A stretch of DNA of 64,000 bases from Collinsella aerofaciens (GTDB lineage: Bacteria; Actinomycetota; Coriobacteriia; Coriobacteriales; Coriobacteriaceae): contig NZ_WWSY01000012.1 of NCBI RefSeq assembly GCF_009876115.1, positions 1-64,000 on the forward strand. The letters are read 5' to 3'. The notes below the pieces were generated by a model. It was not told the DNA's origin and did no database searches. It saw nothing but the letters and a program-made list of their open reading frames with translations. Position 1 is the stretch's first letter. Each line of letters opens with the position of its first letter. Shown here one piece after another: positions 47,730-58,778 of this stretch. A program made the position numbers and the translations under genes.

Positions 47730-48328
47730 GGATACCTCCTTTGATTGCTTCCTAGCCAATATGGCGATAGGAATTAATGGCCCCCGGTGGGCGACGTATT
47801 AAATGGCTGCGCAATATATAGCGTAACCAAAGCAACATTATAGGCCACATGTTCGAAATTGCAGGAAGACTGAGAGATTTGGTTTGGACTGGACGGAAAT
47901 CCCCCTCTGTCTTGATCTATAACAATTAGGACCGATTTTACTCGGTAACTGTTACAGATTGAGACGTTTGTGAACCGTGTCGACCGTTTGTCTCGATCTG
48001 TAACACGTAGAGGAAGATTTGCCCTGTAGATGTTACAGATTGAGACAATCGGCCGGGCCCACCTCGGGCCCGCCGCGTCCGCCTCGTCATCTGTGGTTTA
48101 CGTGGGGGCATGCGAAGCGCGGGTATACTAACCGGCGGCGAATCTGCTCCATCGCTTAGGGCCGCTGCGTCTGGACGGCGCGTGATAGGGCTGCCAAAGC
48201 GATCGCCAGCGTGCTGAGCAACGTCCTCTCTGTGCGCACCTGTTTTGTATGTATTAGCGCACTACCAAGCACGCCCCGCGCGGCTGCATGCCGTGCCCAT
48301 AACGCGTGCAGATAAGGAACAACAACAT
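47730..48328. other. 599-base divergent intergenic region, FHA gene to DEAD-box gene
   Basis: It holds hairpin array G (47909-48046), a TATACT -10 candidate at 48124-48129 for the helicase gene, and about 200 bases of probable long untranslated leader (with CGCGCC/GGCGCG type pairing) before the ribosome site AAGGAA. A long 5' leader is common for DEAD-box helicase mRNAs. No gene is seen. Confidence 0.6.
47909..48046. repeat. Tandem hairpin array G (2 units)
   Basis: Units at 47909-47965 and 47990-48046, 57 bp each, 81 bp apart. It is the rightmost array in the window. Confidence 0.95.
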
Positions 48329-50527
<2,199 letters not shown>

Positions 50528-50558
50528 CATACGCATCGCACGCTAGCGTGAGACAAAC

Positions 50559-50595
50559 AAAAGGGCCCGAGCAAACAACGCTCGGGCCCTTTTGT
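50559..50595 (+). terminator. Terminator of the helicase gene
   Basis: AAAAGGGCCCGAGC pairs perfectly with GCTCGGGCCCTTTT, followed by GTTT; it may act in both directions. Confidence 0.88.
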
Positions 50596-50700
50596 TTACC
50601 GTGTCCATCGCTAATCCAAACGTGATTTTCTCGGGAATGCATCTGGGGGATGCCGAGGACCTATTTTCTGTCATGCGGCAATGGGTCCCATGGGGTGCGT

Positions 50701-50934
50701 CGTGCATTTTTGGAGTATTCAGCAGCTCTAGTTGGTTGCATACGATTCGGTATTGCCAACGGCGGCCTTCGGATATCCCTAGCGAGCGTTCCGAGTCAGA
50801 TTTCGCCGTTTTCCGGAGCAGGGGCGCGTCATTCTCGCCATGTCGGGACTTAGAATGATACGGCGCCCTACAGTTTTGCCCACCCGCGGCGGTGCTGGCG
50901 CGGTCACGTTGCAGAATACTCCGTTTTTTGCACG
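50701..50934. repeat. Multi-stem inverted-repeat element, possible structured RNA
   Basis: Outer arms CGTGCA-N5-GGAGTATTC-N-GCA (50701-50724) and their complement (50910-50934) share 18 matching positions. Between them are two more hairpins: AACGGCG/CGCCGTT with inner TCGGA/TCCGA (50758-50810), and GGGCGC-g-TCATTCT/AGAATGA-tac-GGCGCCC (50822-50868). The layout is that of a branched structure closed by a long-range stem. I cannot match it to a known RNA family. Confidence 0.5.
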
Positions 50935-51145
50935 GGCCAGGATGGGGTACCTCAGGAGAACACGGCGGTATCCCGTAAATATATACAATCTGTACCGTAA
51001 TTAATACAAAACGAAGAGGCAGACAGCGTAGGGTGGGTGCATTGGGGTGTTTGGTGCACCAAAACGGGGATCCCACGTACCGTATACTCTGGCTGGATGT
51101 GAAAACGGCTTGACGCGTCGCCAGGCGTAGGGGGAGGGTGCCTCG

Positions 51146-51907
51146 ATGGACGTATTCGAAATTGTGTTTAGTCCGACGGGTGGAACGCGGAAGGTGTCTG
51201 GCCTTGTGGCCGGGGCGCTGGACAAAAATACCGTTACCGTCGATCTGACCGATAGCGGGCTAGATTTCAGCGCCGTCTCGATGACTGAGGACGACGTGGC
51301 CGTAATCTCTGTGCCGGCGTATGCCGGTAGAATCCCGGCTGTGGTGGCTGACCGGTTGGGCATAGTGCGCGGCAACGGGGCTCGGACTGTTTTGGTTTGT
51401 GTATACGGAAACCGCGCGTTTGAGGACACGCTCGTAGAGTTGGAGGACGTTGCGAAGCGCGCCGGATTTAGGGTGGTCGCAGCGGTTTCTGCTATTGCTG
51501 AGCATTCCGTTGCTCGTCAGTTTGCTGCTGGGCGACCGGATGCGCAGGATGCGGCGCAGCTCGCAGAGTTTGCGCAGCAAATTCAGCAGAAGCTGTTGGC
51601 TGAGGATGCATCCGAGCCCTCTATTCCCGGCAATCGTCCTTATAAACAAGCTGGAGGTCACCGCATGGCACCCGAGGCAACAGAGGATTGCGTCTCCTGC
51701 GGTGCATGCGCCGCGGCGTGCCCCGTTTGCGCTATCGACAAGGGCGACCCCAAGCGAGCAGCTGACGAGGCGTGTATCTCCTGCATGCGCTGTATCGCCG
51801 TATGTCCGCGAGGCGCTCGCAAGCTTGATCCCAACAAGCTATCCGCTGTTTCCCAGATGCTGAGCAAGGTTTGCGTCGTGCGGAAGGAATGCGAACTCTT
51901 CATCTAG
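51146..51907 (+). CDS. EFR1-type flavodoxin-ferredoxin fusion
   Basis: Electron carrier of 253 residues joining a flavodoxin-like domain (EIVFSPTGGTRKV is the FMN phosphate loop; VISVPAYAGRIP is the second flavin loop) with two [4Fe-4S] clusters (CVSCGACAAACPVCAID and CISCMRCIAVCPRGAR). This EFR1 layout is widespread in gut anaerobes; partners are not established. GGGGGAGGG precedes ATG 51146. It stands alone. Confidence 0.9.
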   Translation: MDVFEIVFSPTGGTRKVSGLVAGALDKNTVTVDLTDSGLDFSAVSMTEDDVAVISVPAYAGRIPAVVADRLGIVRGNGARTVLVCVYGNRAFEDTLVELEDVAKRAGFRVVAAVSAIAEHSVARQFAAGRPDAQDAAQLAEFAQQIQQKLLAEDASEPSIPGNRPYKQAGGHRMAPEATEDCVSCGACAAACPVCAIDKGDPKRAADEACISCMRCIAVCPRGARKLDPNKLSAVSQMLSKVCVVRKECELFI

Positions 51908-51937
51908 CGCATACGAAATTGGTGCAATGGGGCCAGA

Positions 51938-51990
51938 GCAAGGAGTGTCCCTGGGTGCCGGCAGAAAAGGAACGTCCCCAAGTGCCGCTT
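51938..51990 (+). repeat. Short direct repeat with GTCCC core
   Basis: AGGAGTGTCCCTGGGTGCCG and AGGAACGTCCCCAAGTGCCG follow one another with an 11-base gap. Both carry the GTCCC core found in several hairpins of the window. Located between the EFR1 gene and the PTS operon promoter. Confidence 0.45.
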
Positions 51991-52036
51991 AAATACCGTT
52001 TATCGAAGAAAAAATACCGCTCACCGGTCATAATGA

Positions 52037-52064
52037 TTGTTCTGGCTTTGGGCTTGTCTACAAT
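52037..52064 (+). promoter_or_regulatory. Promoter of the alpha-glucoside PTS operon
   Basis: TTGTTC (52037-52042), a 16-base spacer and TACAAT (52059-52064). A transcript starting near 52071 would include the antiterminator site below. Confidence 0.55.
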
Positions 52065-52089
52065 AGCTCCCGTAAAAAGAAATGCGGAA

Positions 52090-52121
52090 GGTTACCGAGT
52101 CCCTCGGACGTGGGCCTAACC
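52090..52121 (+). promoter_or_regulatory. Candidate RAT (ribonucleic antiterminator) site
   Basis: GGTTA-CCGAG-TCC-CTCGG-ACGTGGGCC-TAACC has the outer and inner stems and the GTTACCG/GGGCCTAACC edges resembling BglG/LicT-type RNA targets. Its 3' edge overlaps the left arm of the hairpin at 52114-52176, so the two cannot form together. A BglG-type antiterminator is encoded two genes on. Confidence 0.55.
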
Positions 52122-52176
52122 AAAGTCTTTGAACGGATGTGTCTCTATGGACGCATTCGCTTGATTTTGGTTGGGC
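52114..52176 (+). terminator. Leader terminator-like hairpin of the PTS operon
   Basis: GCCTAACCAAA pairs with TTTGGTTGGGC (52166-52176; one G-U). Inside, GGATGTGTC pairs with GACGCATTC. The tail TATATTTA is weak for a terminator, so it may also act by limiting translation of the EIIA gene. Confidence 0.5.
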
Positions 52177-52201
52177 TATATTTATGAAGGGACATGCCAC
52201 C

Positions 52202-52714
52202 ATGGGTTTCTTTTCTCGCCTGATGGGCGGTTCGGATGAGCAGAAGACTGCAACTTCCGAGTTCGAAATCCTCGCTCCCGTTTCCGGCGAGCTTGTTCAT
52301 CTGGAAAAAACCAATGACCCCGCTTTTAGCAGCCGTGCCGTGGGCGATGGCGTTGCCGTGGTTCCCCAAGAGGGAACGGTGTGCGCTCCTGTCTCCGGTA
52401 CCGTCGCGGCGCTGTTCCCGACCGAGCACGCGCTGGGTATCATGTCCGACGACAGCTCTGCTCAGGTGATGCTGCATATCGGAATCGACACTGTTAAACT
52501 TGAGGGCAAGGGCTTCCATGCGCTTGTTGCTCAGGGTGACCATGTCGACGCGGGCCAGCCCCTCGTCGAGGTCGATTTCGACGCGGTCCGCGCCGCCGGC
52601 TTCGATCCCACGGTCTTCGTTATCGTGTGCGAGCGTTCGGAGAACTCGACTCTTCGTGAGCACGCTTCCGGCCCTGTTGCTGTTAAAGAGCCTGTCGTCT
52701 GGCTTTCCGAGTAA
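52202..52714 (+). CDS. PTS glucose-type EIIA protein
   Basis: EIIA of the glucose family (Crr-like), 170 residues. Active-site histidines are His76 (FPTEHALGI) and His92 (MLHIGIDTVKLEG); the second is phosphorylated by HPr. The fold is complete from EILAPVSGELVHLEK to VVWLSE. ATG 52202 has AAGGGA upstream; an in-frame ATG at 52184 would add six residues. It is the first gene of the operon EIIA, antiterminator, EIICB, phospho-alpha-glucosidase, and the only EIIA in this window. Confidence 0.93.
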   Translation: MGFFSRLMGGSDEQKTATSEFEILAPVSGELVHLEKTNDPAFSSRAVGDGVAVVPQEGTVCAPVSGTVAALFPTEHALGIMSDDSSAQVMLHIGIDTVKLEGKGFHALVAQGDHVDAGQPLVEVDFDAVRAAGFDPTVFVIVCERSENSTLREHASGPVAVKEPVVWLSE

Positions 52715-52732
52715 ATTCTTGTGGTGGGTACC

Positions 52733-53587
52733 GTGGTTATCAAGCGAGTTTTCAACAACAACGTCGCAATGGTCACTTCGGACGATGGCCCTGAGCTCAT
52801 CGTCATCGGTCGAGGCCTCTGCTTTGGCCGTCATGCCGGCGATGCCATCGACGAGGCATCGGTCGAAAAGACCTACGCGTTGCAGGAGGGAACTTCTCAG
52901 GATTCGCGTACGATTGACCGCTTGGCACATCTTTTAGAGTCCATCCCCACCGTCAACCTCGTGATTTCCGAGGACATCGTTCAGATGCTTCGTCGAGAGC
53001 TCAATGTTGATATCAACGACAAGATTCTCATTGCTCTCGCAGACCATATCAGCCTTGCTTTGGAGCGCGAGCGCAAGGGCGTCCCCTGCGAGAATCCGTT
53101 GCTGCTCGAGATCCAGCAGTTCTATCGCAAGGAGTATGCGCTTGCGGGCCGTGCGCTGCAGATTGTCAAGGAGTATATGGGCATCCAGATGAGCGAAGAA
53201 GAGCAGGGTTTTATTACGCTGCATATCGTCAACGCCACCATGCCGCAACGCTCCGACCGTCTCATCATCTCGGTCCAGCTTGTTCGCGACGTGCTCACGA
53301 TTGTTTCCGAGCGCTATGCTACGACCCTCGATGACACCTCGCTGCCCTATGAGCGTTTCGTTCGTCACCTGCAGTTTTTCGCACAGCGAGCGCTCGATCC
53401 TGCGGCCGGGCAAATCAATGGCGACGCGCTGTTCCGAATCGATGAAACGGCGTATCCGTGCGCATTCTCGTGCGCGGACGCCATAGCTGCCCACTTGTCG
53501 TCTACCTATAACGTTGTCGTTACCGATGCCGAGAAGAGTTATCTCGCATATCACATTGTTAACCTGCTTGGAGAACCTGGTCTCTAG
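52733..53587 (+). CDS. BglG/LicT-family transcription antiterminator
   Basis: RNA-binding antiterminator of 284 residues: the co-antiterminator domain (MVIKRVFNNNVAMV to about 60) followed by two PTS regulation domains (PRD1 about 65-170 with LADHISLALER; PRD2 about 175-284 with LPYERFVRHLQFFAQR) whose His residues are phosphorylated by HPr or EII. It should bind the RAT site at 52090-52121. I chose GTG 52733 because the product then begins exactly like the family; GTG 52721 would add four residues without a better ribosome site. Confidence 0.9.
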   Translation: MVIKRVFNNNVAMVTSDDGPELIVIGRGLCFGRHAGDAIDEASVEKTYALQEGTSQDSRTIDRLAHLLESIPTVNLVISEDIVQMLRRELNVDINDKILIALADHISLALERERKGVPCENPLLLEIQQFYRKEYALAGRALQIVKEYMGIQMSEEEQGFITLHIVNATMPQRSDRLIISVQLVRDVLTIVSERYATTLDDTSLPYERFVRHLQFFAQRALDPAAGQINGDALFRIDETAYPCAFSCADAIAAHLSSTYNVVVTDAEKSYLAYHIVNLLGEPGL

Positions 53588-53686
53588 GCATAACGTGCCC
53601 ACACATCGATTGATATAAGGCAGGGCTCACGGTCTTGTCTAGGGCACATCTGTCTTAATTTGCGGAAAAGGAAGGGGAGTACCGCT

Positions 53687-55303
53687 ATGACCGCAAAAAA
53701 GAAGTTCAATTTCAAAGCGCCGTTGGAGGTGTTCGCGAAGTCAATCGTCCAGCCGATGATGTATCTCTCGGTTGCCGGCATTCTGCTCATCGTGGGCATT
53801 ATTCTGACCAACAAGACCATTTGCGCCTTGATCCCCGTACTGGGCTCCGGTCCGTTCCAGCTTGTGGGCACCGTTGTCTATCAGTCGCTGATGTTTATCA
53901 TCAACAACCTCTCGATTCTGTTCTGCGTGGGCATCGCCGGCGCCATGGCAAAGAAGAACAAGGGCCATGCTTCGCTGATTGCCCTGATGTCGTTCTTCCT
54001 GTTCCTGCAGGCTAACAACATCGTGCTCAACGCCACCGGCTCTCTTGCCGAAGCGAGCGGCATGCTCGGTCTTACCGGAACCGGCCAGAGCACCGTTATG
54101 GGCATTCAGGTGCTCGATACCGGCGTGTTTGGCGGCATCATTCTTGGTTGCATCACCGGTGCCGTGTTCAACAAGTACTCGAACAAGCAGTTCCCCATTG
54201 CCCTTTCGATGTTCTCGGGCGTTCGTTTTCCGTTCCTGATCATGATTATCATTTCCTGGATCATGGGTGCTGGCTTCTGCATCGTTTGGCCTCCGGTTCA
54301 GGGTGCCATCTCCTCCGTTGCCGGCATCATTAAGGAGTCGGGCAACATCGGTCTGTTTATCTACGGCATGCTCAACAAGCTGCTCGTTCCTACCGGTCTG
54401 CATCACCTCATCTACACCCCGTTCCAGTTCTCCGATGTGGGCGGCACCCTGACGCTGGGCGATCAGGTTATCGCCGGCGCCTATCCCATCCGTGTTGCCG
54501 AGATGGCAATGACGGGCCAGCCCTTCTCCGATAGCACCTATTTCAACAGCTACACCTTCAACAACCTGTGGCCCTACATCGGTATCGGTCTCGCCTTTAT
54601 CTTCACCGCTTACAAGGGGAACAAGGATAAGACCAAGGCCGTTATCATCCCGCTGATCATCACCGCCGTGCTCTCCTGTGTCACCGAGCCCATGGACTTC
54701 CTCTTTGTCTTTGCCGCTCCCGTGCTCTTTGTTGTTCACTCGGTTCTTTCCGGTATCTTCCTGGTCCTGCTCAAGGTCCTCTCCGTGCCCGCTTCGACTG
54801 CAGGCGGCATCATCAACATCGTGGTTTCCAACCTGGTCCTTGGTGTCGATAAGACCAACTGGCCGATGATGCTCGTGCTCGGAGTCGTCAACGCCGCTCT
54901 GTACTTCTTCCTCTTCACCTTCCTTATTAAGAAGCTCAACCTCCACACGCCTGGCCGCGAGGAGGAGTCCGAGCTCGCCGAGTCCGTTGCCGAGGGCGAG
55001 GCCGCCGCGTCTGTCGCGGTGAAGCAGGGCGCTGTTGCCGCAGCTCCCGCAGAGGGCGTCGATGCAGGTATTGCCGACCTGGTCGCAGGTCTTGGCGGCA
55101 AGGACAACATCGAGGAGCTCGAGAACTGCTTTACACGTCTTCGCGTGAACGTTAAGAACCCGGACCTCATCGATGAGAACCTCATCAACCACGTGCCCAA
55201 CAGCGGCATCAACCGCAACGGCAACAATATCCAGATCATCTTTGGCATGAAGGTCGCCGAGATGCGCGACAAGGTCGAAAACGCAATTGAGAAGGAGCAG
55301 TAA
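53687..55303 (+). CDS. PTS EIICB permease for alpha-glucosides
   Basis: Membrane permease and EIIB domain, 538 residues. The EIIC part has about ten helices (NNLSILFCVGIAGAMAKK, GLHHLIYTPFQF, CVTEPMDFLFVFAAPV). A Glu/Ala-rich linker (about 430-465) leads to the EIIB domain with the phosphorylated Cys481 (ELENCFTRLRVNVKN). The order C-B matches MalX/GlvC-type alpha-glucoside systems, and the next gene encodes a phospho-alpha-glucosidase. AAGGGGAG precedes ATG 53687. EIIA comes from the first gene of the operon. Confidence 0.9.
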   Translation: MTAKKKFNFKAPLEVFAKSIVQPMMYLSVAGILLIVGIILTNKTICALIPVLGSGPFQLVGTVVYQSLMFIINNLSILFCVGIAGAMAKKNKGHASLIALMSFFLFLQANNIVLNATGSLAEASGMLGLTGTGQSTVMGIQVLDTGVFGGIILGCITGAVFNKYSNKQFPIALSMFSGVRFPFLIMIIISWIMGAGFCIVWPPVQGAISSVAGIIKESGNIGLFIYGMLNKLLVPTGLHHLIYTPFQFSDVGGTLTLGDQVIAGAYPIRVAEMAMTGQPFSDSTYFNSYTFNNLWPYIGIGLAFIFTAYKGNKDKTKAVIIPLIITAVLSCVTEPMDFLFVFAAPVLFVVHSVLSGIFLVLLKVLSVPASTAGGIINIVVSNLVLGVDKTNWPMMLVLGVVNAALYFFLFTFLIKKLNLHTPGREEESELAESVAEGEAAASVAVKQGAVAAAPAEGVDAGIADLVAGLGGKDNIEELENCFTRLRVNVKNPDLIDENLINHVPNSGINRNGNNIQIIFGMKVAEMRDKVENAIEKEQ

Positions 55304-55306
55304 ACA

Positions 55307-56689
55307 ATGATCATTACTCTGTGTGGTGGCGGATCCACCTTTACCCCTGGCATCGTCAAGTCCATCGCTCTGCGCAAGGACGAGCTCGACGTTGACGAGA
55401 TTCGTCTGTACGACATCAACGAGGAGCGCCAGCGCAAGATCGGCGTGCTCGTGGACTGGATTCTGCACGAGGACCTCGGCCTGGACATCAAGCTCACGGT
55501 GACCACCGACAAGGAGACGGCTTTTACCGACGCGAGCTTCGTGTTTGCCCAGATGCGCGTGGGCGGCTACGCCATGCGCGAGCAGGACGAGAAGATTCCG
55601 CTGCGCCATGGCTGCGTGGGCCAGGAGACCTGCGGTTGCGGCGGCCTTGCCTACGGCATGCGCACCATCTTCCCCATGGTCGAGCTGATCGATGACGTCG
55701 AGAAGTACGCCAAGAAGGACTACTGGATTCTCAACTACTCCAACCCTGCTGCCATCGTCTCCGAGGGCTGCCGTGTGTTGCGTCCCAACGCTCGCATCAT
55801 CAACATCTGCGACATGCCGATCGCGATCATCGACGTGGTTTGCGCCGCACTCGATATCGACAAGAAGGATGTCGAGTACGATTACTTTGGCCTCAACCAC
55901 TTTGGCTGGTTCACCTCGATTCGCCACAAGGGCGAGGAGGTGCTCCCGCAGCTGCGCGAGTACATCAAGGAGCACGAGATTCTGCTGCCCGATTCGTACC
56001 TCAAGGGCATGGGCTCGCTGATGCCCAAGAAGCCCGAGGAGGCCACTGACGAGCACCCCGAGCAGAACCGCCACACCAAGGGCAGCTGGTACTACGTCTG
56101 GAAGGGCGAGTACGAGATCATGGAGTGCTTCCCGGAGTACCTGCCCAACACGTATCTGAACTACTACCTGCAGCAGAAGGAGTTCGTCGAGCATTCCAAC
56201 CCCGAGCGCACCCGTGCTAACGAGGTTGAGGAGACACGCGAGAAGAACCTCTTCGACGGCATCGACCACTACGAGAAGACTGGCGAGATCGACGAGAGCA
56301 CGTTCTATGCGGGCAGCCACGGCGACTGGATTGCCGACCTGGCTATTGCTCTGAAGAACGATACCAAGCAGCGCTTCCTGGTCATCTGCGAGAACAAGGG
56401 CGCTATCCCCAACATGCCCTACGACGCTATGGTCGAGCTGCCTGCCTACATTGGCAAGAATGGCCCCGAGGTCATCAGCCGCGACAACATTCCGCTGTTC
56501 CAGCAGGGTCTTATGATGCAGCAGCTGAACTCCGAGAAGCTCGTGGTCGAGGCCACGATCGAGGGTTCGTACGAGAAGGCACTCAAGGCCTTTACGCTCA
56601 ACAAGACCGTGCCGTCGATGAAGGTCGCCAAGGAAGTTCTCGACGACATGATCGAGGCCAACAAGGGTTACTGGCCCGAGCTTAAGTAA
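55307..56689 (+). CDS. GH4 6-phospho-alpha-glucosidase
   Basis: NAD- and metal-dependent glycoside hydrolase of family 4, 460 residues. The N-terminal Rossmann motif is CGGGSTFTPG, the cysteine-rich GQETCGCGGLAYGMR follows, and CDMP at 168-171 is the mark of the alpha-specific (GlvA/MalH-like) members. Substrates are probably maltose-6'-phosphate and related phosphorylated alpha-glucosides delivered by the EIICB upstream; it begins three bases after that stop. The operon ends at the terminator 56722-56765. Confidence 0.93.
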   Translation: MIITLCGGGSTFTPGIVKSIALRKDELDVDEIRLYDINEERQRKIGVLVDWILHEDLGLDIKLTVTTDKETAFTDASFVFAQMRVGGYAMREQDEKIPLRHGCVGQETCGCGGLAYGMRTIFPMVELIDDVEKYAKKDYWILNYSNPAAIVSEGCRVLRPNARIINICDMPIAIIDVVCAALDIDKKDVEYDYFGLNHFGWFTSIRHKGEEVLPQLREYIKEHEILLPDSYLKGMGSLMPKKPEEATDEHPEQNRHTKGSWYYVWKGEYEIMECFPEYLPNTYLNYYLQQKEFVEHSNPERTRANEVEETREKNLFDGIDHYEKTGEIDESTFYAGSHGDWIADLAIALKNDTKQRFLVICENKGAIPNMPYDAMVELPAYIGKNGPEVISRDNIPLFQQGLMMQQLNSEKLVVEATIEGSYEKALKAFTLNKTVPSMKVAKEVLDDMIEANKGYWPELK

Positions 56690-56721
56690 AAGCAACAGGG
56701 TCGCTGACCGCATACCTAGAG

Positions 56722-56765
56722 CAATGCCCCGTCCACGTGATTGCGTGGACGGGGCATTGTCATTT
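56722..56765 (+). terminator. Terminator of the alpha-glucoside operon
   Basis: A perfect 15-bp stem (CAATGCCCCGTCCAC and complement) around GTGATTGC, followed by TCATTT. Confidence 0.85.
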
Positions 56766-56945
56766 GGTAACGCGTTTTATCAAATATGGCATTTATCTGC
56801 GGAAATGTTCGTTTTCACCGCTAAGGACGACGTTTCATACCGCCTGCCGAACCGTGTCGCTGCCAAACAATTTTATAGGTCAGTGTTGTGCGTGTAGCAA
56901 CTTCGCTCGGTCTCGCCTCCGGGCTGCCATGTGAGAGGGGATCTT

Positions 56946-58778
56946 ATGGCTCGACTGCACGTAATGGAACGCAGCCACGCTCAGGCCGTCATGGACGACC
57001 TGCACGATGCGCTCGGACGCCGTCTGGCGGTGAGTTCGCTCGCCCCGTGTCCCGTTGAGTTTACGGCAGCGCTCGTTAACCTGTGCTCCACCCAGAGCTG
57101 CGGCAAGTGCACACCCTGCCGTGTGGGCCTGAGCGCGCTGAGCGACCTGCTCGCCGATGTGCTCGAAGGGCGCGCCGATGAGTCCACGCTCAACCTGATT
57201 GAGCGCACGGCCCGCACCATCTACCTTTCGAGCGACTGCGCCATCGGCTACGAAGCCGGCGCCATGGCACTCACGGCCATTCGCGGCTTCCGCGACGATT
57301 TTGAGCATCACATCCGCGAGCACTCCTGCGGCTTTGACCGCGAGGCCCGCGTCCCGTGCGTTTCGGGCTGCCCGGCGCACGTCGACATTCCCGGGTACAT
57401 TTCGCTGGTCGAGGCCGGCCGCTATGCCGACGCCGTCAAGGTCATCCGCAAGAACAATCCGCTGCCGCTCGTCTGCGGCCTGGTGTGCGAGCATCCCTGC
57501 GAGATGCACTGCCGCCGTGGCATGGTCGACGACCCCATGAACATCCTCGCCCTCAAGCGTTTTGCCGTCGAGCACAGTGACCTCAACGACCACAAGCCGC
57601 ATGTAGTGGACAACACCGGCAAGCGCGTCGCCGTGATCGGCGGCGGCCCGGCCGGCCTTTCCTGCGCCTACTACCTGGCCGTGATGGGCCATAAGGTGAC
57701 CATCTTTGAGCAGCGCCACCACCTGGGCGGCATGCTGCGCTATGGCATCCCCAGCTATCGTCTGCCGCGCGAGCGCCTGCAGGCCGAGATCGACTGGATC
57801 TTGAGCGCCGGCATCGACGTTGAGCTCGATCACTCCGTCAACGGCGAGGAACTTGCCCGCCTGCGCGACGAGTTCGATGCCGTCTACCTGGCCATTGGCG
57901 CCCACAGCGATAAGAAGCTCGGCCTTCCGGGCGAGGAAGCGCTCGGCGTGGAGTCGGCCGTCAAGATGCTGCGCGCCATCGGCGACGACGAGCTGCCCGA
58001 CCTGAGCGGCCAGCGCGTGTGCGTCATCGGCGGCGGCAACGTGGCCATGGACGTGGCGCGCTCCGCCGTGCGCTGCCGTGCCGAAAAGGTGAGCATCGTC
58101 TACCGCCGTCGCATCTGCGACATGACGGCCCAGGACGCCGAGATCGCCGGCGCCCAGGCCGAGGGCTGCGAGGTGCTGGAGTTGACCGCCCCGCTCGCTA
58201 TCGAGACGGGCGAGGAAGGTCGCGTGAGTGGCCTGCGCGTGCAGCCGCAGATTATCGGCGAGCCCCGTCGTGGGCGTCCGGCCCCGCGTGCCGCCGCCAC
58301 GCCCGAGCGCGTCATTCCCTGCGAGCGCGTGTTTGTGGCCATTGGCCAGGACATCGATTCCAGGCCGTTTGAGGACATGGGCATCGCTTGTAAGTGGGGC
58401 TGCGTGGTCACCGATTCGGATGGCGCCGTGCCCAACTTCGATGGCCTCTTTAGCGGCGGTGACTGCCAGACCGGTCCCGCCACCGTCATCCGTGCCATCA
58501 ACGCCGGCCGCGTGGCTTCGGCAAATATCGACCGCTACCTGGGCTTTGACCACAAGATCAAGCTCGAGGTCGAGCTGCCGACCGTCCAGTTTAAGGGCAA
58601 GCATGAGTGCGGCCGCTGCGAGCTGGGCGAGCGCGAGGCCGGCGAGCGTATTCACGATTGGGATCTGGTCGAGCAGGGTCTCACCGAGCAGGAGGCGCGC
58701 CAGGAGGCGAGCCGCTGCCTGCGTTGCGATCACTTTGGCTTTGGCGCGTTCCGCGGAGGGAGGAACCTGGAATGGTAG
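56946..58778 (+). CDS. NuoF-type iron-sulfur domain fused to a GltD-like FAD/NAD(P) oxidoreductase
   Basis: Flavoprotein of 610 residues. The first 130 are the 4Fe-4S end of the NuoF/HydB family (LCSTQSCGKCTPCRVGL with its Cys ligands), without the FMN domain. The rest is a GltD-like oxidoreductase: Cys pairs VSGCPAHVDIPG and CGLVCEHPCEMHCRRG, FAD motif VIGGGPAGLSCAYYL (about 232) and NAD(P) motif VIGGGNVAMDVARSA (about 360). It ends in CGRCELGE and ASRCLRC, extra Cys pairs that may hold a cluster. It overlaps the hydrogenase gene by seven bases, so it should supply electrons from NAD(P)H to that enzyme. The start at ATG 56946 is set by GAGAGGGGA. Confidence 0.88.
   Translation: MARLHVMERSHAQAVMDDLHDALGRRLAVSSLAPCPVEFTAALVNLCSTQSCGKCTPCRVGLSALSDLLADVLEGRADESTLNLIERTARTIYLSSDCAIGYEAGAMALTAIRGFRDDFEHHIREHSCGFDREARVPCVSGCPAHVDIPGYISLVEAGRYADAVKVIRKNNPLPLVCGLVCEHPCEMHCRRGMVDDPMNILALKRFAVEHSDLNDHKPHVVDNTGKRVAVIGGGPAGLSCAYYLAVMGHKVTIFEQRHHLGGMLRYGIPSYRLPRERLQAEIDWILSAGIDVELDHSVNGEELARLRDEFDAVYLAIGAHSDKKLGLPGEEALGVESAVKMLRAIGDDELPDLSGQRVCVIGGGNVAMDVARSAVRCRAEKVSIVYRRRICDMTAQDAEIAGAQAEGCEVLELTAPLAIETGEEGRVSGLRVQPQIIGEPRRGRPAPRAAATPERVIPCERVFVAIGQDIDSRPFEDMGIACKWGCVVTDSDGAVPNFDGLFSGGDCQTGPATVIRAINAGRVASANIDRYLGFDHKIKLEVELPTVQFKGKHECGRCELGEREAGERIHDWDLVEQGLTEQEARQEASRCLRCDHFGFGAFRGGRNLEW

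Larger units (their letters stand above)
50528..51145. other. 618-base intergenic region with a multi-stem element
   Basis: After the helicase terminator there is no convincing gene (an 88-residue frame at 50592-50858 has poor codon use). The segment 50701-50934 is highly self-complementary and listed separately. GGGGGAGGG precedes the EFR1 gene. Confidence 0.6.

Noticed and set aside
50592..50858. An 88-residue gene after the helicase terminator
   Set aside because: Poor codon use and it runs through self-complementary DNA; no ribosome site of quality.
53741..56713. Minus-strand frame of about 990 codons antisense to the EIICB and GH4 genes
   Set aside because: Same artefact of high GC and codon bias; the plus strand encodes two complete, recognisable proteins.
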